Positions 1 to 10,867 of a stretch of 64,000 bases of DNA are shown here, in pieces. A program made the position numbers and the translations under genes. The notes under the pieces are model-generated. The model worked only from the letters and a program-made list of their open reading frames with translations, was not told where the DNA came from and did not search any database. This DNA is from Polytrichum commune (Eukaryota; Streptophyta; Polytrichopsida; Polytrichales; Polytrichaceae), in the NCBI GenBank assembly GCA_950295325.1, contig OX485804.1, forward strand, positions 44,454,001-44,518,000, written 5' to 3'. The stretch's first letter is position 1. Each line of letters starts with the position of its first letter.

Positions 1-660
1 GAAATGCAATGCATCTTTGTCAAATTTGTTGCCATTCCAAAGCTTGAGCCATCCAACTTTGACTTCTGCATCCACATTACTGACAGCAACACGATGAAGT
101 TTCTCTTGTAGCATTTCAGGCACCGAAAATGAACCCCAATGGCGCTTAACTTCTTCAAGGAAAGTAGAGGTAACGTTGATGTCGGCAATCGCTAGTTGTT
201 TCGTAAAACTAGAAGATAACATTGCACATTTTTGTTGACAGCTGCGGACATTGCTTTTGAAACTCCGTCATATATCCGTTCAAGAGGATGAGTTTCATTG
301 TACTGGTTGAGAGCAATATCGCTATCCAGTTGCTTTCTAAAGGAAGTCAAAGGCATGGTGCCAATACTTTGCATCCGATATAAAGTATGCACCAAATTGG
401 TGGATACGTGAGAATTTTCGGTTGACCTGAAAAAAACATTAAATTGATTAGATTCATGATGATATAATTTGGAAAACAAAATATTAACTAGAAATAAGTA
501 TAAAAAAAAGGTAAGAACATTACTTGTTGATGTCATGCATAGCAGTCAATAAACTTGGAATGTCGTCAAGCTCAGGCGCCAAAATAATAGAATCCACAAA
601 GACACGACGTTCATAATCTTTGGTATATACGCGGTCAATATAATTTCTCCAAGCAAAAAA

Positions 661-672
661 TCTGTGATTTCC
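661..672 (-). other. GNHR motif of the ParB/Srx-like domain, copy 1
   Basis: Four codons GNHR inside FDGNHRFFAW. In ParB and sulfiredoxin relatives the corresponding loop (GERR, GGCHR or DGNHR) binds nucleotide or phosphate. The plus-strand paralogue has WEGNHRLTAW at 13434-13445, so this short block is conserved between two otherwise diverged copies. Confidence 0.55.
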
Positions 673-1469
673 ATCGAATATAAAAAACATCTTCTTCTTG
701 TATGACGTCAATGACAAATCTGTATCCAATTGAGATTCAAACGGGGCATTGGTTTGAGCCCAATTCGGGCTCCAAGATGCGCGAACCTCATCATCCACGA
801 ATTCAAAGTTTCCCTTATGATCGGTGGCCGATATATAAAACACACGGTCACCATCACGATAACCATTGAAAAAATCAGCCTCCAATTTAGTAATGTCACC
901 CTTCAAAACAGGACGCACAATCGGCATAGGAACCATGCGACATGAGGATACACGCAAGCGAGCATTAGGTCCAACACGGATTGAGGAAATTGTGGAAGTG
1001 GAATTGATCTTTCGTTTGTTCATAAGCTCCCACACTTTTTCTTGATAAATTTTATTGTCACCATCATTATCTTCATCCGAGTCAAAATCATCGAGGAATT
1101 CATTTATTTTTATTTTTATTTTTATTATGAAGATTTGACGATATATCCTGATGATGATGAACTTCTTGAGATGGACGATTTTGAGTTGAATGCATTGTGG
1201 AATCATCATCAGTAGAAATAGGAGTCGTTCTCTCCAAATCCATTGATTGATCCTAAAACAAATGAAATAAGTTTCATAAATATTTTAAAACCAGTAGCAA
1301 CACATTAGCAATAACATTACAAAAACAACAGCAACAGCAATAACAATAACAACAGAAAACCACGAACACAGGGAAGAATGACAAAAATTATTCTAAACAC
1401 TACCATTTGCACCTTTAAATATTCTACGATTAAGGTGGCCGGTCACCCCAAAACTTCAAGGGCAAACCC

Positions 1470-2510
1470 TGTGCGTTATCGCACAGGGTCTGTATGTCCA
1501 ACTACAGGTCTACCAAAGTTGGGTGCGAGGTTTGGGTCGAACGACCCAAACTGTCCACGCGGTTTCGATCGAGCGACCCAAACCGCCTATAGCCACTTTG
1601 GGTCGAACGACCCAGACTTTTTGTGCGTGGTTTGGGTCGCTCGATCCAAACTGTGAGCGTGGTTTGGGTCGTTCGATCCAAACCACGCTCACAGTTTGGA
1701 TCGAGCGACCCAAACCACGCACAAAAAGTCTGGGTCGTTCGACCCAAACCATGCTCACAGTTTGGGACGGTCGACCCAAACTAGGCAAACAGTTTGGGTC
1801 GTTCGACCCAAACCATGCTTACAGTTTGGGTCGGTCGACCCAAACCATGCTCACAGTTTGGGACGGTCGACCCAAACTAGGCAAATAGTTTGGATCGTTC
1901 GACCCAAACTAGGCAAACAGTTTGGATCGTTCGACCCAAACTAGGCAAACAGTTTGGATCGTTCGACCCAAACTAGGCAAACAGTTTGGGTCGTTCGACC
2001 CAGACCATGCTTACAGTTTGGGTCGTTCGACCCAGACCATGCTTACAGTTTGGGTCGGTCGACCCAAACCATGCTCACAGTTTGGGACGGTCGACCCAAA
2101 CTAGGCAAACAGTTTGGGTCGTTCGACCCAGACCATGCTTACAGTTTGGGTCGGTCGACCCAAACTGTCCGCAATTTACGCCTGATTATGCGCAATTACC
2201 CTGTCATCACGAAAGTGCAAACAAACCTTGTACTGCACCTGTAGATGAGAGAGCTTGCAGCGACAAGCTCAGGTCCGACAGATGAGAGAAAAAAGACTGA
2301 ATGCTTTGGGGGTGTGGCAATTTATACTACTCGTCCCTGCAGCCATATTTAGCGTGGCTCTTCATGGCCCCGCATAGCCGTTAGAAAGTTGCCAGCGTAG
2401 ACCTTGTGCGTTAACGCACAGGGTCTGCGCTGGCAACTTTGAGGCCACTGTGCGTTAGCACATAAGGCCTGTACATTAGTGTATAGACCCTGTGCGTTAA
2501 CGCAGTCTGG
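1470..2510. repeat. Isolated copies of palindrome B flanking array A
   Basis: Single copies of the palindrome made of CCCTGTGCGTT and its reverse complement occur outside the tandem block: near 1471-1492 (centre TTAT instead of TTAA), 2401-2422 and, degraded, around 2455 and 2487-2505. They sit on both sides of array A. They may be dispersed sites or the remains of a larger array. Confidence 0.7.
1530..2168. repeat. Tandem palindrome array A (32 bp unit)
   Basis: About 20 head-to-tail units of 32 bp. Each has a palindromic core with arm GTTTGGGTCG, a 2-nt centre (TT, AA, GT, AG or CT), then the reverse complement of the arm; the spacer resembles CTAGGCAAACA or CATGCTCACA. The left part (1597-1749) is inverted on itself and forms a large hairpin. 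The array lies in intron 1 of the minus-strand ParB-like gene. Two further copies of the core lie in the intron of the neighbouring transposase gene near 8497-8554. Open frames across the array are a by-product of the repeat. Confidence 0.92.
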
Positions 2511-2942
2511 AATTGGTAGATTTGCCAAAACTTGTAAAATCTGGAAAAAATGCTAATGGGGTCCAAAAAAAAAACAAAAATATGCTATATTATCTAAATA
2601 TCCGTAGCTACAAATTCTTCTTATATTTTATTTTGGTTTAAAATCATTTTCTTTTCTCATTCTTCTATCTATTTCCCTGTTTTGGGCCACCTCGTAGATT
2701 TTGGGTTTCGGGGCAAAAAAAAATTATGCTATTTTGTGTCATTTTCTAGCTCCTATAACGTATTGCATGAATACTTGAATAACATATTTCTCATTTCTTG
2801 CATTCTAACCCCGTTTTGAATAATTTTTTTGCTCCTACGCTCTGAACATCGATTTAAATTCATACAATAGATATTTGTTTTACTTTTAGGCTCTCCTAGT
2901 CGTTTTACTTCCCAACTTTTGGCCTTCCTAAGTTGCTCTTAC

Positions 2943-3229
2943 AAACCCTGTGCGTTAACGCACAAGGTTTTACCTCCCAACTTTGGCCTTCCTAAGTTGC
3001 GCTTACAAACCCTGTGCGTTAACGCACAGGGTTTCTCCTCCCTACTTTTGGCCTCCTAAGTTGCGCTTACAAACCCTGTGCGTTAACGCACAAGGTTTCT
3101 CCTCCCAACTTTTGGCCTTCCTAAGTTGCTATTACAAACCCTGTGCGTTAACGTACAGGGTTTTAGCTCCCAACTTTTGGCCTCCCTAAGTTGTTCTTAT
3201 AAACCTTGTGCGTTAACGTACAGGGTTTT
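2943..3229. repeat. Tandem palindrome array B, left part (64-65 bp unit)
   Basis: Five units start at 2943, 3007, 3071, 3136 and 3201. Each contains a 22 bp palindrome (CCCTGTGCGTT then its reverse complement, centred on GTTAAC) followed by a pyrimidine-rich spacer with CTCCCAACTT and CCTAAGTTG. The fifth unit is split by the LTR insertion at 3230. Its 29 bp here plus 35 bp at 5031-5065 rebuild a 64 bp unit, so both parts were one array. Confidence 0.9.
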
Positions 3230-5025
3230 TGTGAGGCCAAACCCCCCACCCTTAAGCGTCCGTAGTCCGAGTAGTGGGTTTGGGCTCACATTCCTCCGCG
3301 GTATTGGATTTGGACTTGGATGAGTCCATAGTGCAAGGTTCACCCTTCAAGTGGTCTTGGATTTAACTTTGGTCTTTGCTTCCTTTGTCTTGCCATCGCG
3401 AGAGTGCTCCACATTCTCCATTAAGTTGTGCACGTGGTTTATTTTTAAAGAGAGGATGCAAGTGTTAAAAAAAACACTATTCTCTATAGTCAATCTCAAA
3501 TACATTTACTTGTGAAAGCCACACATAACACTAACTAGCATAATGTAACTAACTACTTGTCTATGAGCTAATTAGGTAGGCTATCTACTAAGCTCCTTCA
3601 TGAACCCATCTCTTTACTTTCTAATTACATAAACCTAGCTCCTTCATAAACCCAGCTCCTTCATAAACCCAGCTTCTTAGCTTCTAACTAAACAAACCCA
3701 GCTCCTTAGCTTCTAACTAAACAAACCCAGCTCCTTCATAAACCCAGCTCCTTCATGAACCCAGCTCCTTAGCTTCTAACTAAACAAACCCAGGTCCTTC
3801 ATGAACCCACAACTTTGTAGTTGTAATCCCCAACTACCTCACTAATTATTCAAGCCCTTAACTAATCTTCCTACCTAATTTCCCTAATTCTACTAACAAC
3901 CCCTTTCTAATCACACAATTCTTCTCTAATCCTAAAATCCTAAAATCCTAGAGAGGAGAGGGGGAGAGAGAATTTCCTAACTTCACTAAGACTAACTAAT
4001 CCACACAAGTATATTTTTGCACTCATCACAACATCAAGTGCTCAACTCTTAAACATGGAACTTGCAACCACGTGTATTCAAAACATGAACTTAAAGTACC
4101 ACAAATTGGAATCATGAATTAACTTTAAAATCCTTCACGTCAACACTAATTCTACCAAGAGGTCAAGCCCTCTTCAAGGCTAACAAGCCTTGGCTCTCAA
4201 ACTAAAAACTAAGCACACACATGTGCTCCAATATGGCTTCCCACACCCACACTTATAACTCGTGGGGTGCCTTGGAGCACAAAGGAAAGAGAGGATGAGT
4301 GAGGGAAGAATGAGGGATTATATAGTAAGCTTGAGGGGGTGAGCACCCTCAAGGCTCACGATAAGCCCTTGAGATTTCCTCCTACGTAGTAGGCGCCAAT
4401 CCTATCTTCTAAGCCTTCCTCCCTCAAATGATCAACAAGGATCCTAATTCGAACATTTAACTAGCCTTGGCTTTCTACCTACCACACTTTACCAAACTTG
4501 GGATGCTTCAACCCAAACTTAGCCTCCTTCGCTTTCCGCCGCCATAACTTTCTCCCCTTACTTTCCCAAATCGTCGCTCACCACTTAATTCAAACCACGA
4601 TGCTTAACTCGTGATTTGATTGGTGCTTTGAGAATTTGCTTATCCTCCACCTTGCATTCTTCCTTAGGCCTTCCCCATTAAGTGGCCATGATGAGGTGGT
4701 CCACTTGTGCGCTCCATGTGATCCTCCATTCATCCCAATTCGAATGCACTTGCCTCTTGAGTCACTTTGGTTGTCTCCATCCATTTGTACTAGCCTACTC
4801 ACTAACTACTCAATCCAAGTTCTCCTTACCTATCCTCATTCACTCAAATCCTTCCGAAGGTAAAAACACAATAACAACTCACATCCTAGCCTCTTACAAC
4901 ATGGTACTTCTAAGACTAACATTTCACTCTTTTTATATTTTTGTGAAGTAACATGCTACTTCAAAGTGCATCAACTAACGTTTCAAGGGTCTAAGACTAA
5001 ATGTGGGCACCCTTTTGGGCTCACA
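3230..5025. mobile_element. Solo LTR (1796 bp) inserted in palindrome array B
   Basis: The element starts TGTGAGGCC and ends GGGCTCACA, so it has the TG...CA ends and short inverted termini (TGTGAG/CTCACA) of an LTR. It is flanked by a perfect 5 bp direct repeat, GTTTT (3225-3229 and 5026-5030). It splits one array B unit exactly. No gag or pol coding is visible and there is no second LTR, so a solo LTR left by recombination is the simplest reading; a non-autonomous element with unusual structure is possible. Internal sequence includes short tandem repeats of CCCAGCTCCTTCATAAA type at about 3640-3800. Confidence 0.78.
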
Positions 5026-5345
5026 GTTTTACCTCCCAACTTCTCGCCTCCTAAGTTGCTCTTATAAACCCTATGCGTTAACGTACAGGGTTTACCTCCC
5101 AACTTCTCGCCTCCTAAGTTGCTCTTATAAACCCTGTGCGTTAGCGTACAGGATTTTACCTACCAACTTCTCGCCTCCTAAGTTGCTCTTATAAACCCTG
5201 TGTGTTCTCCTCCTGACTCCTAGCCTTCCTAAATTTATGTTATATACCATGTGTTGTTGTGTATTAACGTATAGGGTTTCTCCTCTCCAATTTATAACTT
5301 CTATAAATTACTACTACATGACATGTGAAAGAACGTACAAGGTTC
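5026..5345. repeat. Tandem palindrome array B, right part
   Basis: Continuation of array B after the solo LTR. Palindromes start near 5066, 5129 and 5192 and degrade towards 5240-5345. The centres carry substitutions (CTATGCG, GTTAGCG), so this half is older or less homogenised than 2943-3229. It lies just downstream of the exon 1 donor of the minus-strand ParB-like gene. Confidence 0.8.
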
Positions 5346-5685
5346 TCCATCCTAACTTATAACTTATGCACTATCAAATTATGTGAAGGTTGAACTGACT
5401 TACCTTTTTGTTTGTCGTCTTCTTTGAACCCGTCTTCAATTCGGACTCTGATATACGATCGTCTACATCTTCTTTGCTCTTTGCACCTTCATCATCCTCC
5501 ATCGCATCAAAATCCAGTGTCTTCACAGTTTCTTCTACCGTACTCAACAAATTTATTTTCCCTTCCTTATTTGCATTCTTCTTTCCCACACTCAGTCTGA
5601 ACCTCTTTTTCTCGGAAGTGAAATACAAAGCTTTCCTAAGTCTTCTCTTCGGCCTCACGGGTGTTCTCTCTACATCGTCCACCAT

Positions 5686-6209
5686 CGTTGGTGTCTATGA
5701 TATGTTTTCTATCAGGTACTATCATTTATTCTTCCAATGTATCTATCTCACAAAATCCGGCGTATATTACAATCACATGTTGTAATTGGCATTTAATGAA
5801 CGAGATATTTCGACGCGTTTGTCATTATGTGTTTATTTTTGTTATATCCGCCAAAATTTTCTGACACCTACTATGTTCTATTTATAATGATCAATAATTT
5901 ATTTTTCCAACCAATTTTAATTCTTTCTACATCTACGTCAGTCCACACATATATATTTTTGTTTTCTACCAATACTTTTAGATTTTGACGCCATTTTGTG
6001 TATATATCTTGCTCGTAAATATTCTCTGACTATTATTGTGTTATGTCCACTTCTGTATTATTAGATGCTATGTATCACACGCTTTCATCTCCATCCATTA
6101 TTGTATCACACGTTTTCATTTCCATTCATTTCCTCACACAACTCTATACAAAAGCAACATTCACCCCATATTTTTGTGATGTGTTGTTCATATGTTCTTT
6201 TGATTTTCT
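5686..6209. promoter_or_regulatory. Divergent promoter region between ParB-like copy 1 and the transposase gene
   Basis: An AT-rich stretch of 524 bp separates two ATG codons facing away from each other: minus strand at 5685 and plus strand at 6210. No coding sequence is visible in it. Divergent placement suggests shared regulation of the two genes as parts of one element. TATA-like AT runs are frequent, and I cannot pick a specific promoter. Confidence 0.4.
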
Positions 6210-9200
6210 ATGGCTACCATTAGAGCTCATGGATCTTTTGTTCCCTTCATCTTGCCACTCCAAGATGATGGTCATGTGAGTGTTTCAGAGGATTTACTTA
6301 GTTTGAGATTCAACCTCCAGATAGGAACCATGTATTTAGAGCATGAGATGTACTCTGCAGATGGAGAGGTGTATGAAACGATTTTGGTTCCAAAAAATAG
6401 AACTGATGTTGGTTTTATGTGGATCTTAGGACCTGGTTCATTTAGGGTGATAGGACTTTCTGAGTCTCAGATGCAAGCTTCAACTGTCATTTTGACAAAC
6501 GAATCCGGTACATCCACAGTTCAAATTCCCTCTATCGCACCTGTTAAGGTGGAACCCCTTGATGATAGTGTGTTTGTGCTATCAGATTCAAAAGATGACA
6601 TTTGTGCATCTATTGATCTTTCAAACACATCGCCATTTCCATTTAGAAGTGTTCATTCTACTCCTTCCCAACTTCCTATACATGTAGCCAAATCCCCTTG
6701 CAGTCTTATGTACAAGAAGGTGGTTCCCCAAATCTGACCTTCTCAACGTCCTCCACTACACCATTCACCTTCATCTACAGGGTTGACTATGGTTGATGCC
6801 TTGAAGCTAACAAAGTTAAGAAAAAGATCAAAGTCCGATCTTGCATCCATTGATTTTGACAGTATAGATGTTCGTAAAGTCAAGTACTTACCATCTTCTT
6901 TTAATGGTGATGTTTTGTTTCTCTTGCCTCCTGTGGCATTCAAAGCTCCAAGTACGTATGGTCGCTCAATGGACGGCATGGACAAGATGTGCGACGGTCA
7001 CCCTTGGTGCACCACCAAAACCACGAATATCCAAAATGTCTTTGGACTATCTTTTCGGCGCTCTACTTGTGTTGGTCATCTCCAATGTCATAATGACTAC
7101 TGTGATTACATGAATCGCAATGGGGGCCTCCGGAACAACACTGAATGGGCCGGTTCAACTCCTATCCCATTTGCTGTGGGTGTTGTTCCCCCTACTAAGT
7201 CCACTGTCGAGTGTAAGATATGTCGTTCCACACTTGTGTGCATTGCTTTGTGTAATGCTCGAATCATATACATCCACTCCACATCCGTTGGAATGTCCAA
7301 GGCTTGCATTCATCTTGGTGTACATGATCACCCTGTGGCCAATGGCACATGCCGTGAATCATTGGACATGGCATATCAATGCGTTGCAAATGAAGTATTG
7401 AAAATACCCACAGCAAAAAATTCAGCCATAGTTATGGCGGCGAGCAAACAATTCTTGGCCGATTACCTTCTCAAATCTCCCGCAAATGTCGAAGGCCATC
7501 ACTTGGTTGGTTCATCCCTAGAGGTCGTCATGGACAAATTCAGCACTCTTGCGTCTCCAAATTGTCGTAACTTTGTATCTGGATCAAAGCGTTTTTTGCG
7601 TAGTGGAATGGGAACTATGGATAGTATTATGGCGCTCAAAGACCACTCTGCTTTCAAATTCGTCCATGGTAGTCGGTTCCCAGGGCAGTCAAAGGACAAA
7701 GTGTTTGTTTTCAAGATGTCTGTAGACCTTCCAGGTAGTGGTGTGGAGCTTGTGAAGAGGATGCAAGTCGGTGGGGATATGGAAAATTCATGGATTATGT
7801 TTGACCATGTCAAACGTTTGAAGGACTGGACGACCATGGCTTGCCATGTGTACGACAGTCGATACTGTAAAGTGTCGACTATTGCGTGTTGTGACATGCA
7901 ATCTGAAGATGGTGCAGCACAAATTATCTTTTGGGAAAATTTGAATGTTGTCATGGCAGAAAATGGTGTACCAAATGTAAACTTCAAAGCGTTTATGGCT
8001 GATAGTGCTCAAGCTAATTGGAATGCGGTGACGGCGATTTACGGGGATGGTGATCCAAGTCTACCCATGGTTGCACGTGAGCGTACATGTCTTTTCCATT
8101 GGTCCGCAAGCTTGGATAAGGTGACCCAAAGGTATATCAAACCATCCTTGCAATTTCAACACAAACAAATATGCAAGGATTACAAAGACGCGAAAACAAT
8201 GGACGACGCTGAGACCAAGTACCATGTGATTCGTTCTTGGTGGTTGTCATCTGGAGCTGCCTCCGAAGAAGGCATCCTTGGCCTTTCAGAGTGGTTGGGA
8301 TTTTGGCACTTTCGTTATAGACAATGGGGTGGCCATATGCTACTTGTAAGTACATATCAAACTTCATTATTCAATATAATATATCTTATGTTTTTCTTAT
8401 ATTTGTCTTTCTGTGTTGTTCATAGGATATGACAATAGAAGAGCGTGCGGGAATGCCAACATGCAACCTTGCAGAGACTGTACACAATAAACAACAAGCA
8501 GTTTGGGTCGTTCGACCCAAACGTGGCAGCCATTTTGGGTCAAACGACCCAAACCTAGATATATAATCTATCTTATGTTTGTCTTATCCTTGTATTTGTG
8601 TGTTGTTCATAGGATATGACAATAGAAGAGCGTGCAGAAATGCCAACATGCAACCTTGCAGAGACTGTACACAACAAATGGCTCCAACAGTCCGGCAACA
8701 AGATGATTTGTTTTTATGAAGCTACAGTGGACGACATGATCCGTGCCTTCATGCAAATTGCAAATTACCGGACATGGTTGAAAGGGAGGTCTGATGGTAA
8801 AGGTCCTGATTCCGCCTCCTTGAAACTCAAAGCAACTGCCAGGTGTGGAGATCCAAAAATGTTGGCCAATGTCATGAAGTCTTATCCAGGGGCAGAAGAC
8901 GTCAACACTAGAGATTGTGCATTGGAAGGGTCAGAACTCTTTGGTTCCACCAAACGCAAATTCAACCTACCACCGGGTGTTGATTGTGACTCTCATCGAC
9001 CCGACAAAGTGAACTATTCCATTCCTCGTCCCAACACTCGAGCAACTCGTCAACGCATAGAGGAATCGTTGAGTTCTACAATTCATGGTGTGGCTCATAC
9101 TACATCCGTGTTAGAGACTGATTGTCTTGCTTCTAAGTGGCACATTGCAAGATTGCCACCCAACTCAGCCAAACGTTGTTGGGCACTGCAGGCCATCACA

Positions 9201-9944
9201 GGGACTATGTGCAATGCCAAAGTCGGGACTGGGAAACATGGCACACCTGCTCCAACATACAAAGGGCTCAGGAAGGAATTTCGCTCTCCCAACAATGTGG
9301 AGTATGAATTTTGGTTTTGTCCTGACGACATCAAACGTTGTGTGAGTGGCAGTAAGAAGAAATATGTGTTGGATTGGCCTATAGTACCCAACACGTGGCC
9401 AGTGAAGATAGGTACCAATCTATCGAGAGAGGAGGTTTTGGCACTTGAAGATGTTGGATTTCAACTACAGTAGAGGGAGGCATTGTCTCCTCGTCGTAGG
9501 CTTTCAACAATTGCAACTCTTCCCATCCCTCGCTCGCATTTTTCTATGCCACCAAACCCAGACGCCCATCCTACATTCAGATTTGGGAAGACAGTGCGTC
9601 GTAATCCAACAGCACCTCTGGCGGATCACAAAAACAAATGGGAGAGCGCCGGACTCATGGAAGGTTACTATGTGATTGGGGTCACTGCCATTCCATATCC
9701 AGGCTTTGGAGTGATAATCAACATTGTCTCCAAGCAGGATATCACCTACCATGTCACAATTGGCGATATCCCGCATTGCACATGTTCAGATTTCACGAAA
9801 ATGTCCTCTCATGCATTGGGAAAAAAAGGAAAATGGGTGTATTGTAAACATCTTTATTATGTGTTTAGATTTTTGTGCAAGGTGGATTACGAGAGTGATA
9901 AGTTCATTCATGCACCTACATATACCTATAATGAGGTCATGTGA
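6210..9944 (+). pseudogene. GCM-like zinc domain + DDE + SWIM transposase gene (MULE-like), interrupted by in-frame stops
   Basis: Starts at ATG 6210. Exon 1 runs to 8345 (CTT|GTAAGT) and exon 2 runs from 8613 (CATAG|GATATG) to a stop at 9942-9944, all in one frame. In order: an N-terminal region (6210-6780) of unknown fold; a Cys/His cluster from HPWC (6999-7010) to HDHP (7324-7335), typical of WRKY/GCM-type zinc binding; a transposase core with FDH (Asp at 7803), ADSAQANW (Asp at 8001) and CLFHW; and a C-terminal SWIM zinc finger with CTC at 9777-9785 and CKH at 9843-9851. The frame is broken only by TGA at 6735 and TAG at 9471. A duplicated last exon near 10490 has CAC where this copy stops with TGA, so the true end lay a little further on. 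Expected role: cut-and-paste transposition in the nucleus. The family call is good; this copy is probably inactive. Confidence 0.78.
8380..8612 (+). repeat. Tandem duplication of the intron/exon junction carrying palindrome A
   Basis: The 3' splice region of the transposase intron occurs twice, 187 bp apart. TTGTTCATAG|GATATGACAA is at 8425 and again at 8612. The upstream copy continues as exon for about 60 bp and then runs into two copies of the palindrome A core (about 8497-8554), separated by GTGGCAGCCA; a repeat of the intron end follows. Use of the upstream acceptor would add palindrome-encoded codons and reach a TAA stop. The second acceptor restores the frame. Confidence 0.8.
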
Positions 9945-10640
9945 CTACTTGAACTTGCTGGTATTGTAGAATGTGAGTAGTATTGCAAGTGCTCTATTAA
10001 GCAACATATATTTGAATGTCAATAAATGACATGTTTTGGTTTGGATTATTATAATAAAAATTAGCAATGGATTGAAAGTATTTCAAATGATTCAGTAACT
10101 TCGTTTTTATTTAGACTGCGACCCAACCATGTGTAACTTGATTGATTCATACATATAAATAATAACACATTTCTAAAAATAAAAAATAATTAAGAAGATT
10201 CTACGCACATCCGCGTAGTAACGTCTTCTTGGTATCCGCCTATAGATTATTCCCGCTTTATCACTAGCTCAATTTGGGATAGCACCAGTCAATGTAACCA
10301 ACCGGATTCGAACCTGGGTTGATCCAGACCTAATACCAGTTTCTTACGCAACTCACATCCACAGGCGGATGTCTCAAAACCTAGTAGCTACCTACATATT
10401 CATTATTTCTAATATCTAATTTTCTTTCTTTTGTAGATTCTGGGCCTTTATTCAACCCGTGAACAGTTTGAGTGGCTCACAATTATGGCACCGAGATATA
10501 TGTATAATGAGGTTATGCACCTACTTGAATTTGCTCGTGTTGTAGAATGTGAGTAGTTGTACAAGTACTAGTTGTAGCTACATGTATAAGGATGTCAATA
10601 AATGACAAGTATTGGTTTGAATTATTATAATAAAAATCAG
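9890..10640 (+). repeat. Duplicated terminal exon and 3' flank of the transposase gene
   Basis: 9900-10090 and about 10480-10665 are diverged copies. Both read YNEVM, then a segment ending VVECE or IVECE and a stop, then GATGTCAATAAATGACA and TTATTATAATAAAAATYAGC. The second copy follows a good acceptor (TTTTGTAG at 10431-10437). Between them lie a SINE-like block and AT-rich sequence. The AATAAA-like strings after the stop could be poly-A signals. Confidence 0.7.
10195..10380 (-). mobile_element. tRNA-derived SINE-like sequence
   Basis: On the minus strand there is a consensus RNA polymerase III B box, GGTTCGAATCC (10304-10314), about 60 bp downstream of CCGCCTGTGGATGTGAG. The plus strand shows matching short termini (CCGCGTAG, CCGCCTATAG, GGCGGATG). 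No complete tRNA cloverleaf is present, so a tRNA gene is unlikely. No clear target-site duplication was found. Confidence 0.45.
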
Positions 10641-10867
10641 CAATGGATTGAAAGTGTTCTAAATGATCCATGGAGATAGGGCCCTTTCACTTGTGCTTCA
10701 TTTAAAATATTGGCAATTTACAATTGAAAATATGCAATTAATTTGTCAAAATTTTGGTTGTGTACCCTAAACCCGTGTGTCTTTACTAAATTTGGATTCA
10801 TTGCTCATATGTTACTGCTCATTGCTCATGTGTTACTGCTCACCGCTCACTGCTCATCGCTCATAAG

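Larger units (their letters stand above)
1..5685 (-). pseudogene. ParB/sulfiredoxin-like domain gene, copy 1 (partial, runs off the left edge)
   Basis: Unnamed gene with three recognisable minus-strand exons. Exon 1 (5685-5404) starts at ATG, is basic then acidic (PKRRLRK near the start) and ends at a strong donor, AAG|GTAAGT. Exon 2 (1252-524) follows a GTTTTAG acceptor in phase 0; exon 3 (426 to beyond 1) follows TTTTTCAG. Exon 2 holds a stretch reading LEADFFNGYRDGDR and, at 661-672, GNHR in the context FDGNHRFFAW, which resembles the ParB/sulfiredoxin fold. The same motifs and the same intron position and phase (DIN|intron|S) occur in the plus-strand gene at 12759-21352, so the two are paralogues. 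Intron 1 (5403-1253) holds palindrome arrays A and B plus a solo LTR. Lesions: frame changes at an AAAAAT microsatellite near 1110-1130 and at a poly-A run near 225-240. Function is inferred; the joining of exon 1 to exon 2 rests on splice signals and phase only. Confidence 0.62.

Noticed and set aside
1530-2168. CRISPR-like array (regular palindromic repeats)
   Set aside because: Spacers are themselves repeated rather than unique, the host is a plant, and there are no cas genes. The same holds for arrays B and C.
1502-2285. Overlapping open frames rich in GRSTQT and RPKP on both strands
   Set aside because: They come from the 32 bp palindromic repeat of array A, which is open in several frames by composition.
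10195-10380. tRNA gene on the minus strand
   Set aside because: Only a B box is convincing; no acceptor or anticodon stems can be paired, so a tRNA-derived SINE is more likely.
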